From Pseudomonas hefeiensis (GTDB taxonomy: Bacteria; Pseudomonadota; Gammaproteobacteria; Pseudomonadales; Pseudomonadaceae), in NCBI RefSeq assembly GCF_030687835.1, contig NZ_CP117449.1, positions 6,387,027-6,451,026 on the forward strand: a stretch of DNA of 64,000 bases, given 5' to 3'. Shown in pieces: positions 45,932-59,475 of the stretch. The notes under the pieces are model-generated. The model was not told where the DNA came from and did not search any database. It worked only from the letters and a program-made list of their open reading frames with translations. The position numbers and the translations under genes are program-made. The stretch's first letter is position 1. The number at the start of each line of letters is the position of its first letter.

Positions 45932-47299
45932 TCAGCTTTTCTTGATTTTGACCGGCCGCTTCCAGCCATCGATATTGCGCTGCCGCGCACGAGCCACCGC
46001 CAGTTGGGACTTATCCACATCCTGATTGATGGTTGAACCTGCCGCGGTGTTTGATCCATCACCGATAGTCACCGGCGCAACCAGCGAATTATTGGAGCCG
46101 ATGAACACATCCTCACCAATGGTCGTCCGGTACTTATTGGCGCCGTCGTAATTACAGGTGATGGTACCGGCGCCAATGTTGGTACGGGCGCCGATTTCAG
46201 CGTCACCCAGGTAGGTCAGGTGACCGGCCTTGGCGCCTTCGCCCATGTGGGCATTCTTGAGCTCGACGAAGTTACCCACATGGGCGCGGGCTTCCAGCAC
46301 GGTGCCCGGACGCAGGCGAGCAAATGGGCCCGCATCGCTGCCTTCGCCCATCACGGCGCCTTCGAGGTGACTGTTGGCCTTGATCACCACGCCTTTGCGC
46401 AGGGTGCTGTCCTTGATCACACAGTTCGGGCCGATGACCACGTCGTCCTCGATGATGACCTTGCCTTCGAGGATAACGTTGATGTCGATGACCACATCGC
46501 GGCCGACGCTGATTTCACCGCGCACATCGAAACGAGCCGGGTCGCGTAAAGTCACGCCCTGGGCCATCAGGCGGCGGGCGGCGCGCAATTGATAATGGCG
46601 CTCCAGTTCGGCCAGTTGCCGGCGATCGTTTGCGCCCTGCACTTCCATGGCGTCCAGCGGCTGCTCGGTGGCGACCACCAGCCCGTCGTTGACCGCCATG
46701 GCAATCACATCAGTCAGGTAGTACTCACCCTGGGCATTGTTGTTCGACAAGCGACTCATCCAGTCGCCCAGGCGTTCAGCTGGCACGGCAAGAATGCCGG
46801 TGTTGCCTTCGGTAATCGCGCGCTGGGCTTCGTTGGCGTCCTTCTGTTCGACGATGGCGGTCACTTGGCCATCGGCGTTGCGCACGATACGGCCATAACC
46901 GGTGGGGTCGTCCAGCTCGACGGTCAGCAGGCCCAACTGCTGTGGAACAACATGCTTGAGCAGGCGCTGCAAGGTGTCGACTTCGATCAGCGGCACATCC
47001 CCGTAAAGAATCAGCACCGTATCGGCGGTAATGAAGGGTACCGCCTGGGCCACCGCATGGCCGGTGCCCAGTTGTTTATCCTGCAGGACAAAATTAAGGT
47101 CATCCGCCGCCAGGCGCTCACGCACAGCATCCGCCCCGTGGCCGATCACCACGTGAATGCGCTGTGGATCAAGTTGTCGGGCGCTGTGGATAACATGACC
47201 GAGCATGGAATTGCCGGCTACCGGGTGCAAGACCTTAGGCAACGCCGAACGCATGCGGGTGCCTTGACCGGCCGCGAGGATAACGATTTCGAGAGACAT
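45932..47299 (-). CDS. glmU: Bifunctional GlcN-1-P acetyltransferase / GlcNAc-1-P uridylyltransferase
   Basis: A 455-residue enzyme that makes UDP-GlcNAc for peptidoglycan and LPS. The pyrophosphorylase domain starts with [19 protein letters not shown] and contains LYGDVPLIE and [11 protein letters not shown]; the C-terminal half is a left-handed beta helix of hexapeptide repeats (for example [20 protein letters not shown]) with the acetyl-CoA-site end [17 protein letters not shown]. Together with glmS nearby it covers the amino-sugar pathway. A terminator of the atp operon lies just upstream. Confidence 0.97.
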   Translation of the reverse strand: MSLEIVILAAGQGTRMRSALPKVLHPVAGNSMLGHVIHSARQLDPQRIHVVIGHGADAVRERLAADDLNFVLQDKQLGTGHAVAQAVPFITADTVLILYGDVPLIEVDTLQRLLKHVVPQQLGLLTVELDDPTGYGRIVRNADGQVTAIVEQKDANEAQRAITEGNTGILAVPAERLGDWMSRLSNNNAQGEYYLTDVIAMAVNDGLVVATEQPLDAMEVQGANDRRQLAELERHYQLRAARRLMAQGVTLRDPARFDVRGEISVGRDVVIDINVILEGKVIIEDDVVIGPNCVIKDSTLRKGVVIKANSHLEGAVMGEGSDAGPFARLRPGTVLEARAHVGNFVELKNAHMGEGAKAGHLTYLGDAEIGARTNIGAGTITCNYDGANKYRTTIGEDVFIGSNNSLVAPVTIGDGSNTAAGSTINQDVDKSQLAVARARQRNIDGWKRPVKIKKS

Positions 47300-47360
47300 G
47301 ACTGGCTACCAATCCTGGGTGGTCAGCGGCTGCGACCAGATGATGAGTGTCGGGAAAAGA

Positions 47361-47388
47361 AAAAAGGGTAGCCGAGGCTACCCTTTTT
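47361..47388. terminator. Rho-independent terminator between atpC and glmU
   Basis: AAAAGGGTAGCC and GGCTACCCTTTT form a perfect 12-bp stem with a two-base centre (GA), with A and T runs on the two sides. It ends the atp operon transcript on the minus strand 27 bases after atpC. Confidence 0.9.
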
Positions 47389-47414
47389 AATCAATCGCAC
47401 AAAAAGCAGACGGC

Positions 47415-47840
47415 TTAGCCGCCGAACTTCTTGCGGATCTGCTGGACGGTGCGCAGCTGGGCTGCGGCCTCGGCCAGACGTGCAGCAGCAGAGCCGTAAT
47501 CGAACTCGGCACCGCGCTCATGCAAGGCCTTCTCAGCAGCCTTGACGGCTTCCTGAGCGGAGGCTTCGTCCAGGTCGGCAGCACGTTGCACGGTGTCGGC
47601 AAGGACCTTGACCATGTTCGGCTGAACCTCGAGGAAACCACCGGAGATGTAATACACCTCGGCTTCCCCGCCCTGCTTGATCAAGCGGATCGGACCTGGT
47701 TTCAGATTAGTGATCAGCGGTGCGTGACCCAGAGCGATACCAAGATCACCCAGCTCACCATGCGCAACCACCATCTCGACCAGACCAGAGAAAATTTCCC
47801 CTTCCGCACTGACGATATCGCAATGGACTGTCATAGCCAT
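47415..47840 (-). CDS. atpC: ATP synthase F1 subunit epsilon
   Basis: The 141-residue epsilon subunit has an N-terminal beta-sandwich ([32 protein letters not shown] segment [16 protein letters not shown]) and a C-terminal helical hairpin rich in alanine ([18 protein letters not shown]). It forms part of the central stalk and can inhibit ATP hydrolysis. It is the last gene of the atp operon, 45 bases after atpD, and is followed by a strong terminator. Confidence 0.97.
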   Translation of the reverse strand: MAMTVHCDIVSAEGEIFSGLVEMVVAHGELGDLGIALGHAPLITNLKPGPIRLIKQGGEAEVYYISGGFLEVQPNMVKVLADTVQRAADLDEASAQEAVKAAEKALHERGAEFDYGSAAARLAEAAAQLRTVQQIRKKFGG

Positions 47841-47885
47841 CTGATTGCCTCAACCTAAATTAGCGCCCGTTGCCGGGCGCCGGGA

Positions 47886-49289
<1,404 letters not shown>

Positions 49290-50150
49290 TTAAACCGCGG
49301 CAGCGCCGCCGACGATTTCCGAGATCTCTTGGGTGATCGCAGCCTGACGCGCCTTGTTGTAGATCAGTTGCAAATCACTGATCAGATCACCGGCGTTGTC
49401 GGTAGCGTTCTTCATCGCGATCATCCGCGCCGCTTGTTCAGCTGCGTTGTTCTCGACCACCGCCTGGTAAACCTGCGACTCCACGTAGCGGACCATCAAG
49501 CCGTCAAGCAGCTCTTTGGCATCCGGTTCGTAGAGGTAGTCCCAGTGGTGCTTGAGTTCCTGTTCCGGGGTCGCCACCAGTGGAATCAACTGCTCCACGG
49601 TAGGCTGTTGCGTCATGGTGTTGATGAACTTGTTGGATACCACGGACAGGCGGTCAATACGGCCTTCCAGGTAAGCATCCAGCATCACCTTGACGCTGCC
49701 GATCAGATCATTGATCGACGGCTCTTCACCCAGGTGGCTGATAGCAGCGACGACGTTACCGCCGAAGTTGCGGAAAAAAGCCGCACCCTTGCTACCAATC
49801 ACGCACAGATCGATCTCGACGCCTTGTTCACGGTTTACAGCCATGTCCTTGACCAGGGCCTTGAACAGGTTGGTGTTCAAGCCACCGCACAGACCACGGT
49901 CACTGCTCACCACAACGTAACCGACGCGCTTGATGGCGCGGTCGATCATGAACGGGTGGCGATATTCCGGGTTGGCGTTGGCCAGATGACCAATTACCTG
50001 GCGGATGCGCTCCGCGTAGGGACGGCTAGCAGCCATGCGCATTTGTGCCTTGCGCATTTTGCTGACCGCCACTTTTTCCATGGCGCTGGTAATCTTTTGC
50101 GTGCTTTTGATGCTCGCAATCTTACTGCGAATCTCTTTTGCGCCTGCCAT
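49290..50150 (-). CDS. atpG: ATP synthase F1 subunit gamma
   Basis: The 286-residue central rotor shaft. The N-terminal helix [20 protein letters not shown] and the C-terminal helix [20 protein letters not shown] (family signature) form the coiled coil; the middle holds the Rossmann-like part with [15 protein letters not shown]. It sits between atpA and atpD as in all proteobacterial atp operons. Confidence 0.98.
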   Translation of the reverse strand: MAGAKEIRSKIASIKSTQKITSAMEKVAVSKMRKAQMRMAASRPYAERIRQVIGHLANANPEYRHPFMIDRAIKRVGYVVVSSDRGLCGGLNTNLFKALVKDMAVNREQGVEIDLCVIGSKGAAFFRNFGGNVVAAISHLGEEPSINDLIGSVKVMLDAYLEGRIDRLSVVSNKFINTMTQQPTVEQLIPLVATPEQELKHHWDYLYEPDAKELLDGLMVRYVESQVYQAVVENNAAEQAARMIAMKNATDNAGDLISDLQLIYNKARQAAITQEISEIVGGAAAV

Positions 50151-50200
50151 GTAACACCTATCAGGTTAGCAAGCGGGAGCCTTGCGACTCCCGCTGCGGC

Positions 50201-51745
50201 TTACCAGGTTTGGGTGGCCTTGAACTTCTCGATACCGGCTTTCATGCCAGCGTCGATTTCGTCATTGAAGTCACCCTTCACGTTGATCTTCGCCATCAAA
50301 TCGGCGTGATCGCGGTTGAAGTAAGCAATCAGCGCTTGTTCAAAGCTGCCGACCTTGGCGATTTCGACGTCAGTCAGGAACCCACGTTCAGCGGCATACA
50401 GCGACAACGCCATGTCAGCGATCGACATCGGAGCGTATTGCTTCTGCTTCATCAGCTCGGTAACGCGCTGACCATGCTCAAGTTGCTTACGGGTCGCTTC
50501 GTCCAGGTCAGACGCGAATTGGGCGAATGCCGCCAGTTCACGGTACTGAGCCAGAGCGGTACGGATACCACCGGAGAGCTTCTTGATGATCTTGGTCTGA
50601 GCGGCACCACCCACACGGGATACCGAAACACCGGCGTTCACAGCAGGACGGATCCCGGAGTTGAACATGGCCGATTCCAGGAAGATCTGACCGTCGGTGA
50701 TGGAAATCACGTTGGTCGGAACGAACGCGGAAACGTCGCCAGCCTGGGTTTCGATGATCGGCAGTGCGGTCAGGGAACCGGTTTTGCCGGTCACTGCGCC
50801 ATTGGTGAACTTCTCTACGTACTCTTCCGAAACGCGGGACGCGCGCTCCAGCAGACGGGAGTGGAGATAGAACACGTCGCCTGGGTAAGCTTCACGGCCT
50901 GGTGGACGGCGCAGCAGCAGGGAGATCTGGCGGTAAGCCACTGCCTGCTTGGACAGATCGTCATAAACGATCAGCGCGTCTTCACCGCGGTCGCGGAAGT
51001 ATTCGCCCATGGTGCAACCGGAGTACGGTGCCAGGAACTGCAGCGCAGGAGATTCCGAAGCACTGGCAGCCACGATGATCGTGTTGGCCAGGGCGCCGTT
51101 TTCTTCCAGCTTGCGAACTACGTTGGCGATGGTCGATTGCTTCTGACCGATTGCCACATAGACGCAGAAAATGCCGCTGTTCTTCTGGTTGATGATCGCG
51201 TCGATCGCCAGAGCGGTTTTACCGATCTGACGGTCACCGATGATCAGCTCACGCTGGCCACGGCCGACAGGGATCATGGCATCGACGGCCTTGTAGCCAG
51301 TCTGTACAGGCTGGTCTACCGACTTACGCCAGATCACGCCTGGAGCAACTTTCTCGACCGCATCGGTCTCGGTGTTGTTCAGCGGACCTTTACCGTCAAC
51401 AGGGTTACCCAGTGCGTCGACTACGCGACCCAGCAGTTCCTTACCCACCGGAACTTCGAGGATGCGGCCAGTGCACTTGGCGCTCATGCCTTCGGCTAGC
51501 GACTGGTAAGCACCCAATACAACGGCACCTACGGAGTCTTGCTCCAGGTTGAGAGCCATACCGAAGACGCCGCCCGGAAACTCGATCATTTCGCCGTACA
51601 TGACGTCGGCCAGACCGTGAATCCGCACGATACCGTCAGACACACTGACGACAGTGCCTTCGTTACGGGCTTGGGAGGTCACATCGAGCTTGTCGATGCG
51701 GCCCTTGATAATTTCACTTATTTCGGAAGGATTGAGTTGCTGCAT
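50201..51745 (-). CDS. atpA: ATP synthase F1 subunit alpha
   Basis: The 514-residue non-catalytic nucleotide-binding subunit. Walker [14 protein letters not shown], the P-SIS motif region with [20 protein letters not shown] and the arginine-finger segment [12 protein letters not shown] are visible; the N-terminus [17 protein letters not shown] is the usual pseudomonad start. It lies 21 bases after atpH and 50 before atpG. Confidence 0.98.
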   Translation of the reverse strand: MQQLNPSEISEIIKGRIDKLDVTSQARNEGTVVSVSDGIVRIHGLADVMYGEMIEFPGGVFGMALNLEQDSVGAVVLGAYQSLAEGMSAKCTGRILEVPVGKELLGRVVDALGNPVDGKGPLNNTETDAVEKVAPGVIWRKSVDQPVQTGYKAVDAMIPVGRGQRELIIGDRQIGKTALAIDAIINQKNSGIFCVYVAIGQKQSTIANVVRKLEENGALANTIIVAASASESPALQFLAPYSGCTMGEYFRDRGEDALIVYDDLSKQAVAYRQISLLLRRPPGREAYPGDVFYLHSRLLERASRVSEEYVEKFTNGAVTGKTGSLTALPIIETQAGDVSAFVPTNVISITDGQIFLESAMFNSGIRPAVNAGVSVSRVGGAAQTKIIKKLSGGIRTALAQYRELAAFAQFASDLDEATRKQLEHGQRVTELMKQKQYAPMSIADMALSLYAAERGFLTDVEIAKVGSFEQALIAYFNRDHADLMAKINVKGDFNDEIDAGMKAGIEKFKATQTW

Positions 51746-51766
51746 TGCTCTGCTGCCCCTTCAAAC

Positions 51767-52303
51767 TCAAGATTTCAATGCTTCGGCAAGTTTCGCGATT
51801 TTGCCGCGAATCGAGCCATCGATAACCAGGTCACCGGCGCGGATAACGACACCACCAATCAAGGCAGGGTCTTCCGTAACGTCCAGACGCACTTCCCGGT
51901 TGAGTCGTGCACTGAGAACCTTGGCGAGTTTGTCTTGCTGATCTTGGTTCAATGCAAAAGCACTGGTCACTTCCACGTCTACCGACTTCTCTTGCTCGGC
52001 CTTGTACAGGTCGAACAATGCGGCGATCTCCGGCAGAAGCGGGAGACGGTCGTTTTCGGCAACGACGTGAATGAAATTCTGTGCCTTGGCATCGAACTTG
52101 TCGCCGCACACGTCAATAAACGTGGCGGCCTTTTCTGCGCTCGTCAGTCGCGGGGCCTTGAGCACGCGCTGCATGGTGTCGTCTTGCGACACCGCTGCAG
52201 CCAGGCCGAGCATGGCTGACCAATTGGCCAGTTGCTGGTGGGCCTGAGCGTGCTCGAAGGCCGCCTTAGCGTAAGGTCGGGCCAACGTGGTCAGTTCTGC
52301 CAT
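51767..52303 (-). CDS. atpH: ATP synthase F1 subunit delta
   Basis: The 178-residue delta subunit joins the peripheral stalk to the F1 head. The N-terminal helical domain ([19 protein letters not shown]) and the C-terminal family signature region ([20 protein letters not shown], then [15 protein letters not shown]) are clear. It lies 12 bases after atpF. Confidence 0.97.
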   Translation of the reverse strand: MAELTTLARPYAKAAFEHAQAHQQLANWSAMLGLAAAVSQDDTMQRVLKAPRLTSAEKAATFIDVCGDKFDAKAQNFIHVVAENDRLPLLPEIAALFDLYKAEQEKSVDVEVTSAFALNQDQQDKLAKVLSARLNREVRLDVTEDPALIGGVVIRAGDLVIDGSIRGKIAKLAEALKS

Positions 52304-52315
52304 GATCGCCCTCGC

Positions 52316-52786
52316 TTAAATTTCAGCAGCCAGTTTGTTTACCAGCTCTGCGTGCGCGTTTTGATCGATTGTGGCACCCAGGATCTTCGAAGCACCGCCA
52401 ACAGCCAGGGCACCCACTTGGGCACGCAGGGCGTCTTTGACGCTGTTGAGTTCCTGTTCGATCTCGGCTTGAGCCTGAGCCTTCACACGGTCAGCTTCGA
52501 CGCGAGCCTGTTCACGGGCTTCGTCGACAATCTGGGTACCGCGTTTCTTGGCTTGCTCGATGATTTCAGCTGCCTGAGCTTTCGCTTCGCGCAGTTGCTG
52601 ACCCACTTTCTCATGGGCCAACTCCAGGTCGCGAGCTGCTCGGCTGGCAGCGTCCAGACCATCTGCGATCTTCTTTTGACGTTCGTGCAATGCCGCAATG
52701 ACCGGAGGCCATACGAACTTCATGCAGAACAGTACAAAAATCAGGAACGCAACGGACTGGCCAATCAGGGTCGCATTAATGTTCAC
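52316..52786 (-). CDS. atpF: ATP synthase F0 subunit b
   Basis: The 156-residue b subunit has one N-terminal membrane helix ([20 protein letters not shown]) and a long charged alpha-helical coiled coil ([20 protein letters not shown] and on) that dimerises to form the peripheral stalk. Its length equals that of other gammaproteobacterial b subunits. It lies 58 bases after atpE. Confidence 0.97.
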   Translation of the reverse strand: MNINATLIGQSVAFLIFVLFCMKFVWPPVIAALHERQKKIADGLDAASRAARDLELAHEKVGQQLREAKAQAAEIIEQAKKRGTQIVDEAREQARVEADRVKAQAQAEIEQELNSVKDALRAQVGALAVGGASKILGATIDQNAHAELVNKLAAEI

Positions 52787-52844
52787 GCCAACACCTCGCA
52801 GTTACGTTGTCCATCACACCAATCTACTCGAAACATCCGAGTAA

Positions 52845-53117
<273 letters not shown>

Positions 53118-53175
53118 TTACGTCGTATGGTTTAGGTTTTTTAGATTAAAGCGGTAAAACAAATCGTTTCATCAA

Positions 53176-53210
53176 GCCCGTTCGGGCCCCTTCCCGTGTG
53201 ACCGGGAAGG
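53176..53210. promoter_or_regulatory. Two tandem hairpins between atpB and atpE
   Basis: GCCCG-TT-CGGGC (53176-53187) and CCTTCCCG-TGTGAC-CGGGAAGG (53189-53210) are two perfect stems side by side, between the atpB stop and the atpE leader. They probably act on mRNA processing or stability, so that the c-subunit message is favoured over the upstream part. Confidence 0.6.
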
Positions 53211-53234
53211 ACATCAGACTAGTCGAGACTGGCC

Positions 53235-54528
<1,294 letters not shown>

Positions 54529-54606
54529 CGCTTTTGCTCTCCAATGGTCGGCCGCCATAATTCAATAACTTGGCATAATTTGTGCCGACAAAATGCGCGC
54601 AGAGTA

Positions 54607-54626
54607 TAGGGGCGGTTCTGCCCCTA
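54607..54626. terminator. Hairpin between parB and atpI
   Basis: TAGGGGC (54607-54613) pairs with GCCCCTA (54620-54626) over a six-base loop, about 50 bases after the parB stop. It likely ends the parAB transcript, with the atp promoter lying between it and atpI. Confidence 0.65.
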
Positions 54627-54676
54627 TTCAACTGCCAGGTAGTGATTTCCGACTGCTCGCTACAAGAGCAATTGTT

Positions 54677-55549
54677 TCAGCGAATGTGCGCAAGGACACC
54701 TTGCAACTCATCGAGGGAGTTATAACCGATCACCAATTGCCCTTTGCCCTTCTTGCCGTGGCGAATCTGCACCGCAGAGCCTAGCCGCTCGGCCAGGCGC
54801 TGCTCCAGGCGTGCGATGTCCGGATCGGTTTTCGGTGCTTCGACAGGGGCCGGTTTACCGCTCAACCACTGACGTACCAGTGCCTCGGTCTGACGCACGG
54901 TCAGACCGCGTGCGACAACGTGTCGCGCCCCTTCAACCTGTTGATTTTCCGGCAAACCGAGCAATGCCCGGGCGTGGCCCATTTCCAGATCGCCATGGGA
55001 CAGCATGGTCTTGATGACTTCCGGCAACGCAATCAGGCGCAACAGGTTGGCCACGGTCACGCGGGACTTGCCCACCGCCTCAGCGACCTGCTGCTGGGTC
55101 AGCTGGAACTCCTGCTGCAAACGCTGGAGGGCCACTGCCTCTTCGATCGGGTTGAGGTCTTCGCGCTGGATATTCTCGATCAGCGCCATGGCGATGGCGG
55201 TTTCATCCGGTACATCGCGGACCATCGCCGGTATGGTTTCCTGACCAGCCTGCTGGCTGGCGCGCCAGCGGCGTTCGCCAGCGATGATCTCGAAGCGACC
55301 GTTGGCGACCGGCCGAACCACGATCGGCTGCATCACACCCTGGCTCTTGATCGACTGGGCCAGCTCTTCCAGCGCCTGCGGGTCCATGTCCCGACGTGGC
55401 TGATACTTGCCGCGCTGGATCAGGTCCAGGGGCAAGTGTTGCAGCTCGCGCTGATCGACTTGTACGGCCTGCTCTTCCAGCGAACTGACAGTGGGGCCAC
55501 TGAGCAGTGCATCCAGTCCACGTCCGAGACCTCGTTTCTTGACGGCCAT
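54677..55549 (-). CDS. parB: Chromosome partitioning protein ParB
   Basis: The 290-residue CTP-dependent DNA clamp loads at parS sites and organises the origin region. The N-terminus GLGRGLDALLSG is the ParA-contact motif of this family; residues 40-130 form the ParB/Srx domain with GERRWRASQQAG (the CTP-binding GERRxRA); the helix-turn-helix follows (LTQQQVAEAVGKSRVTVANL) and a C-terminal dimer domain ends the protein. It follows parA by nine bases. One parS site is seen at 5665. Confidence 0.97.
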   Translation of the reverse strand: MAVKKRGLGRGLDALLSGPTVSSLEEQAVQVDQRELQHLPLDLIQRGKYQPRRDMDPQALEELAQSIKSQGVMQPIVVRPVANGRFEIIAGERRWRASQQAGQETIPAMVRDVPDETAIAMALIENIQREDLNPIEEAVALQRLQQEFQLTQQQVAEAVGKSRVTVANLLRLIALPEVIKTMLSHGDLEMGHARALLGLPENQQVEGARHVVARGLTVRQTEALVRQWLSGKPAPVEAPKTDPDIARLEQRLAERLGSAVQIRHGKKGKGQLVIGYNSLDELQGVLAHIR

Positions 55550-55558
55550 GGGGTTTCC

Positions 55559-56356
55559 TTAAGTTGGCTGGGCAGCAGCGGTGCGTGGGTTTCGGCGCTG
55601 ACGGCGAACCATCTCGCCCGCCAGGGCCAGATAGGCCAGCGCGCCCCGGGATTGTTTGTCGTAGGCCAGGGCCGGCATGCCGTAGCTCGGCGCTTCGGCC
55701 AAACGGATGTTACGCGGAATGACCGTGTCGTAGAGCTGCTCGCCAAAGTGTTCCTTGAGCTGGGCCGATACGTCGTTCATCAGGCTCAGGCGCGGGTCAT
55801 ACATGGTCCGCAGCAGACCCTCGACTTTCAGGTCCGGGTTCAGCAGCTCGGCAATGCGCTTGATGTTATCCACAAGGTCGCTCAACCCTTCGAGGGCGAA
55901 GTATTCGCACTGCATGGGGATAATCACCCCATCAGCGGCCACCAGGGCGTTGAGGGTCAGCATCGAAAGCGACGGCGGGCAGTCAATCAGGATGTAATCG
56001 TAATTTTCCCGAATCGGCGCCAATGCGCTGCGCAGGCGGCTTTCCTTCATCTGCATTTCCAGCAGGACCACTTCGGCCGCCGTCAGGTCACGGTTGGCCG
56101 GCAGCAGTTGATAACCGCCGTGTTCGGAGAAATGCATGGCCTGGCCCAGATCGCATTCGCCGATCAGGACATCGTAAATGGAGTTTTCCAGGCCATGTTT
56201 ATCCACACCGCTACCCATGGTGGCGTTGCCCTGTGGATCGAGATCGATCAGCAATACCCGGCGCTTGGTCGCGACCAGGGATGCTGCGAGGTTGATACAG
56301 GTGGTGGTTTTACCCACACCACCCTTCTGGTTCGCTATCGCGAATACCTTAGCCAT
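55559..56356 (-). CDS. parA: Chromosome partitioning ATPase ParA
   Basis: A 265-residue Walker-type ATPase of the ParA/Soj family with the deviant Walker A motif KGGVGKTTT (NQKGGVGKTTTCINLAASL), switch I/II segment DLDPQGNATMGSG and Walker B ILIDCPPSLS. It segregates the chromosome origin with ParB. I used ATG 56356 (MAKVFAIANQ). It follows rsmG by 18 bases and precedes parB, the standard order near oriC. Confidence 0.97.
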   Translation of the reverse strand: MAKVFAIANQKGGVGKTTTCINLAASLVATKRRVLLIDLDPQGNATMGSGVDKHGLENSIYDVLIGECDLGQAMHFSEHGGYQLLPANRDLTAAEVVLLEMQMKESRLRSALAPIRENYDYILIDCPPSLSMLTLNALVAADGVIIPMQCEYFALEGLSDLVDNIKRIAELLNPDLKVEGLLRTMYDPRLSLMNDVSAQLKEHFGEQLYDTVIPRNIRLAEAPSYGMPALAYDKQSRGALAYLALAGEMVRRQRRNPRTAAAQPT

Positions 56357-56374
56357 TGTTGCTTGTATTCCCAA

Positions 56375-57019
56375 TCATGCCGTGCGGCGCAGTATCAGCA
56401 GATGGCGTTGGCCTTGGCAACCGGGTACGGCCAGGGCGTGTTCGCTATCGAGGTGGAAGTCTGCCGGCAATGCTACCAGCTCATCGGCCGGATGAACGCC
56501 CTTCATTGCCAGCCAGCGCGTATCGACATCGCCCAGGTGGCGAGTCCAGTTGCTGAAGTTTTCCATGCTGCTGAATGCCCGGGAGATGATCCCGTTGAAA
56601 GGCTGAGCAGGCTGGAACGCTTCGACACGGCTGTGGATAACTTGCAGGTTATCCAGTTTGAGTTCGAGTTTGACCTGAGTCAGGAAGCGGGTTTTCTTAC
56701 CATTGCTGTCCAGGCAGGTCACTTGCGAGTCCGGAAACAGGATCGCCAGCGGGATACCCGGCATGCCACCGCCACTGCCTACATCGAGCCAGCGGCCGTC
56801 TTCGATGAAGGACATGACGCTGAGGCTGTCGAGCAGATGCCGCGAGACCATTTCATCCGGATCGCGCACGGCGGTCAGGTTGTAGGCCTTGTTCCATTTG
56901 ATCAACAGGGCCAGATAGCCCAGCAGTTGCGCGTGCTGGGCCTCGGTCAGGCTGACACCGAGCTGACGGGCACCTGTGGATAACTCTTCGGCGTGTTGCG
57001 AGGTGACCATCGAACTCAA
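56375..57019 (-). CDS. rsmG: 16S rRNA (guanine-527-N7)-methyltransferase
   Basis: A 214-residue SAM methyltransferase (formerly GidB) that modifies G527 of 16S rRNA. The SAM motif [20 protein letters not shown] is plain, preceded by [20 protein letters not shown]. The start is uncertain: TTG at 57019 ([13 protein letters not shown]) overlaps the mnmG stop by four bases, and ATG at 57010 is the alternative; neither has a strong ribosome site, as usual for coupled genes. Confidence 0.95.
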   Translation of the reverse strand: MSSMVTSQHAEELSTGARQLGVSLTEAQHAQLLGYLALLIKWNKAYNLTAVRDPDEMVSRHLLDSLSVMSFIEDGRWLDVGSGGGMPGIPLAILFPDSQVTCLDSNGKKTRFLTQVKLELKLDNLQVIHSRVEAFQPAQPFNGIISRAFSSMENFSNWTRHLGDVDTRWLAMKGVHPADELVALPADFHLDSEHALAVPGCQGQRHLLILRRTA

Positions 57020-58914
57020 GCGCTTTGCTCCAACTGACGGCCCGCGCCGCGTTTTTTCAAATGAATCATCAACAGGGAAATGGCCGCCGGGGTCACGCCG
57101 GGGATACGCGAAGCCTGGCCCAGGGTCTCAGGACGGGTTGCGCTGAGCTTGCTCTGGATCTCTTTCGACAACCCGGAAATGCCCGTGTAATCGATATCCA
57201 CAGGCAGCTTCGTGTCTTCGCTGGCGCGTAAACGGGCGATTTCGTCTTGTTGACGGTCGATGTAACCGGCGTATTTGGTCTTGATCTCGACCTGCTCGGC
57301 CACCTGTGGATCTTGCGCGCCCTGACCGGTCACTTCCACCAGCCCGGCGTAATCGATTTCCGGGCGGCTCAGGAGATTGAGCAGGTTGTATTCGTGGGTC
57401 AGCGGCGTGCCGAACTTCGCGGCAATGGCATCACCTTGCTCGGTACCCGGACGAACCCAGGTGCTTTTCAAGCGTTGCTCTTCGAGCTCGATACTCTCGC
57501 GTTTCTTGCAGAACGCAGCCCAGCGCACGTCATCCACCAGCCCCAGCTCGCGACCTTTCTCGGTCAGGCGCAGGTCAGCATTGTCTTCACGCAGAATCAG
57601 GCGATATTCGGCACGGGAGGTGAACATCCGATATGGCTCCTGGGTGCCCAGGGTAATCAGATCATCCACAAGTACACCGATGTACGCCTCATCGCGGCGC
57701 GGACACCAGGCTTCTTTGCCCTTGGCGAGCAGGGCGGCGTTGGCTCCGGCGAGCAAACCCTGGGCACCCGCTTCTTCGTAGCCGGTGGTGCCGTTGATCT
57801 GCCCGGCGAAGAACAGACCGCCGATAGCTTTGGTTTCCAGGCTGTACTTCAAATCGCGGGGATCGAAGTAGTCGTACTCGATCGCATAACCCGGACGCAC
57901 GATGTGCGCGTTCTCCATGCCACGGATCGACTGCACGATCTGCAATTGCACGTCGAACGGCAGACTTGTGGATATCCCGTTCGGATACAACTCATGGGTG
58001 GTCAAACCTTCCGGTTCGATGAACACCTGATGGCTTTCCTTGTCGGCAAAGCGATGGATCTTGTCTTCAATCGACGGGCAATAGCGCGGGCCGACACCTT
58101 CGATTTCCCCGGCAGCGGAATACATCGGCGAACGATCGAGGTTCGCCGCGATGATTTCGTGGGTGCGGGCGTTGGTGTGGGTGATCCAGCAACTGACTTG
58201 CCGTGGATGCTGTTCCTTGTTGCCCATGAACGACATCACCGGGATCGGCGTATCGCCAGGCTGCTCGGTCATCACCGAGAAATCCACGGACTTGCCGTCG
58301 ATGCGAGGTGGCGTACCGGTTTTCAGACGCCCGACACGCAATGGCAACTCACGCAGACGGTGAGCCAGAGCAATCGACGGCGGATCACCGGCGCGACCGC
58401 CGGAAAAATTCTGCAAACCGATGTGGATAAGTCCGCCGAGGAAGGTTCCGGTGGTCAACACCACGGAATCGGCGAAGAAACGCAGGCCCATTTGCGTGAC
58501 GACACCGCGCACCTGGTCCTGCTCGACGATCAGGTCATCGGCCGCCTGTTGAAATATCCACAGGTTCGGCTGGTTTTCCAGTATTTCGCGGACAGCGGCC
58601 TTGTACAGGACACGGTCGGCCTGGGCACGAGTAGCCCGAACAGCTGGGCCTTTACGGCTGTTCAATACACGAAACTGGATACCACCTTGATCGGTAGCCA
58701 TGGCCATCGCACCGCCAAGGGCATCGATTTCCTTGACCAGATGGCTTTTGCCAATCCCGCCAATGGCAGGGTTGCAGCTCATGGCACCGAGGGTTTCCAC
58801 GTTATGCGTCAGCAACAGGGTTTTAGCCCCCATGCGTGCTGATGCAAGTGCTGCCTCGGTACCGGCATGACCGCCGCCGATGACGATCACTTCAAAACGG
58901 GAAGGGAAATCCAC
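57016..58914 (-). CDS. mnmG: tRNA uridine-5-carboxymethylaminomethyl modification enzyme MnmG
   Basis: A 632-residue FAD enzyme (GidA) that with MnmE modifies the wobble uridine of several tRNAs. FAD motif [20 protein letters not shown] is at the N-terminus; the catalytic cysteine motifs [18 protein letters not shown] and later CPSIEDK are present. I chose the second of two adjacent GTG codons (58914), six bases after GAGG, which yields the usual start [13 protein letters not shown]. The upstream 560-base gap carries a DnaA-box array. Confidence 0.96.
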   Translation of the reverse strand: MDFPSRFEVIVIGGGHAGTEAALASARMGAKTLLLTHNVETLGAMSCNPAIGGIGKSHLVKEIDALGGAMAMATDQGGIQFRVLNSRKGPAVRATRAQADRVLYKAAVREILENQPNLWIFQQAADDLIVEQDQVRGVVTQMGLRFFADSVVLTTGTFLGGLIHIGLQNFSGGRAGDPPSIALAHRLRELPLRVGRLKTGTPPRIDGKSVDFSVMTEQPGDTPIPVMSFMGNKEQHPRQVSCWITHTNARTHEIIAANLDRSPMYSAAGEIEGVGPRYCPSIEDKIHRFADKESHQVFIEPEGLTTHELYPNGISTSLPFDVQLQIVQSIRGMENAHIVRPGYAIEYDYFDPRDLKYSLETKAIGGLFFAGQINGTTGYEEAGAQGLLAGANAALLAKGKEAWCPRRDEAYIGVLVDDLITLGTQEPYRMFTSRAEYRLILREDNADLRLTEKGRELGLVDDVRWAAFCKKRESIELEEQRLKSTWVRPGTEQGDAIAAKFGTPLTHEYNLLNLLSRPEIDYAGLVEVTGQGAQDPQVAEQVEIKTKYAGYIDRQQDEIARLRASEDTKLPVDIDYTGISGLSKEIQSKLSATRPETLGQASRIPGVTPAAISLLMIHLKKRGAGRQLEQSA

Positions 58915-59138
58915 CACGCACCTCGTGCCTGCTTAAATTCAGGTAATTCGGAAAATAGGTTTGAGCCTGGCCTTGGGCGTTTTTCGAGCCAGGTCGGCAA
59001 GTATAGGGACTTCGCCTTTCCTAAAGAACCCTTTGCACAAAATTTAACCAGCTGTGGAGAAGTCGAGGTTAAAGAAATTAAAAAGAAAGAAATTTATAAA
59101 ACCTTTGTTTTTATGTTTATTCTTACTGACCTGCATTT
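58915..59138. other. mnmG upstream region, AT-rich part
   Basis: No gene is seen. Bases 59065-59125 are markedly AT-rich (long A- and T-runs on the plus strand) and lie directly left of the DnaA-box array, the same layout as the AT-rich stretch near 63565-63615 by the second array. The mnmG promoter should lie here too. Confidence 0.5.
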
Positions 59139-59343
59139 CTGTGGATAAAACTCTACAGGTCTTTATATTCAATGTGTACAGAGATTCAAAACCCTGTGGT
59201 CAGGTACGGCTGAGGGGCTTGGATAAGCGGTGTAAGCCTGTGGATGAATGGGGTGGTTATCCACAGAGGCCGTTATCTTCAGTTTTGAAGGGGGTTTATC
59301 AACTGAGCTTAGGGCCAGTTATTCACAGGGCTTAATCCACCGA
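59139..59343. other. DnaA-box array upstream of mnmG (origin-like)
   Basis: Boxes: TTATCCACA on the minus strand at 59140-59148, TTATCCACA at 59257-59265, TTATTCACA at 59319-59327, and a one-mismatch box at 59239-59247 (minus). TGTACAGAGA at 59175 and the final ATCCACCGA are also shared with the oriC array near dnaA. Distances between the main boxes (117 and 62 bases) equal those at 63634-63821. In E. coli oriC lies at this position next to gidA/mnmG, so this could be a second or ancestral origin part, or a DnaA-titration site. Confidence 0.75.
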
Positions 59344-59475
59344 AAAACTGGTTTTTGGTCCAGACACCCGCCCACAGACAAGCCGCCATGTGGGGCAATC
59401 GTTCCAGAAAAGGGAAAAAACCGGCTGCATGGACTCGTTGTAGGGTCGATAGCAGCCGGGTTCTTAAGGAATGGG
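59344..59475. other. Gap between the DnaA-box array and mnmE end
   Basis: Some 130 bases with no gene; nothing notable other than the end of mnmE. Confidence 0.4.

Noticed and set aside
54920..56983. Open frame of 687 codons antisense to parB, parA and rsmG
   Set aside because: It crosses three well-known genes on the other strand and has no recognisable domain.
57247..58842. Open frame of 531 codons antisense to mnmG
   Set aside because: Same cause as the other shadows; mnmG on the minus strand is certain.
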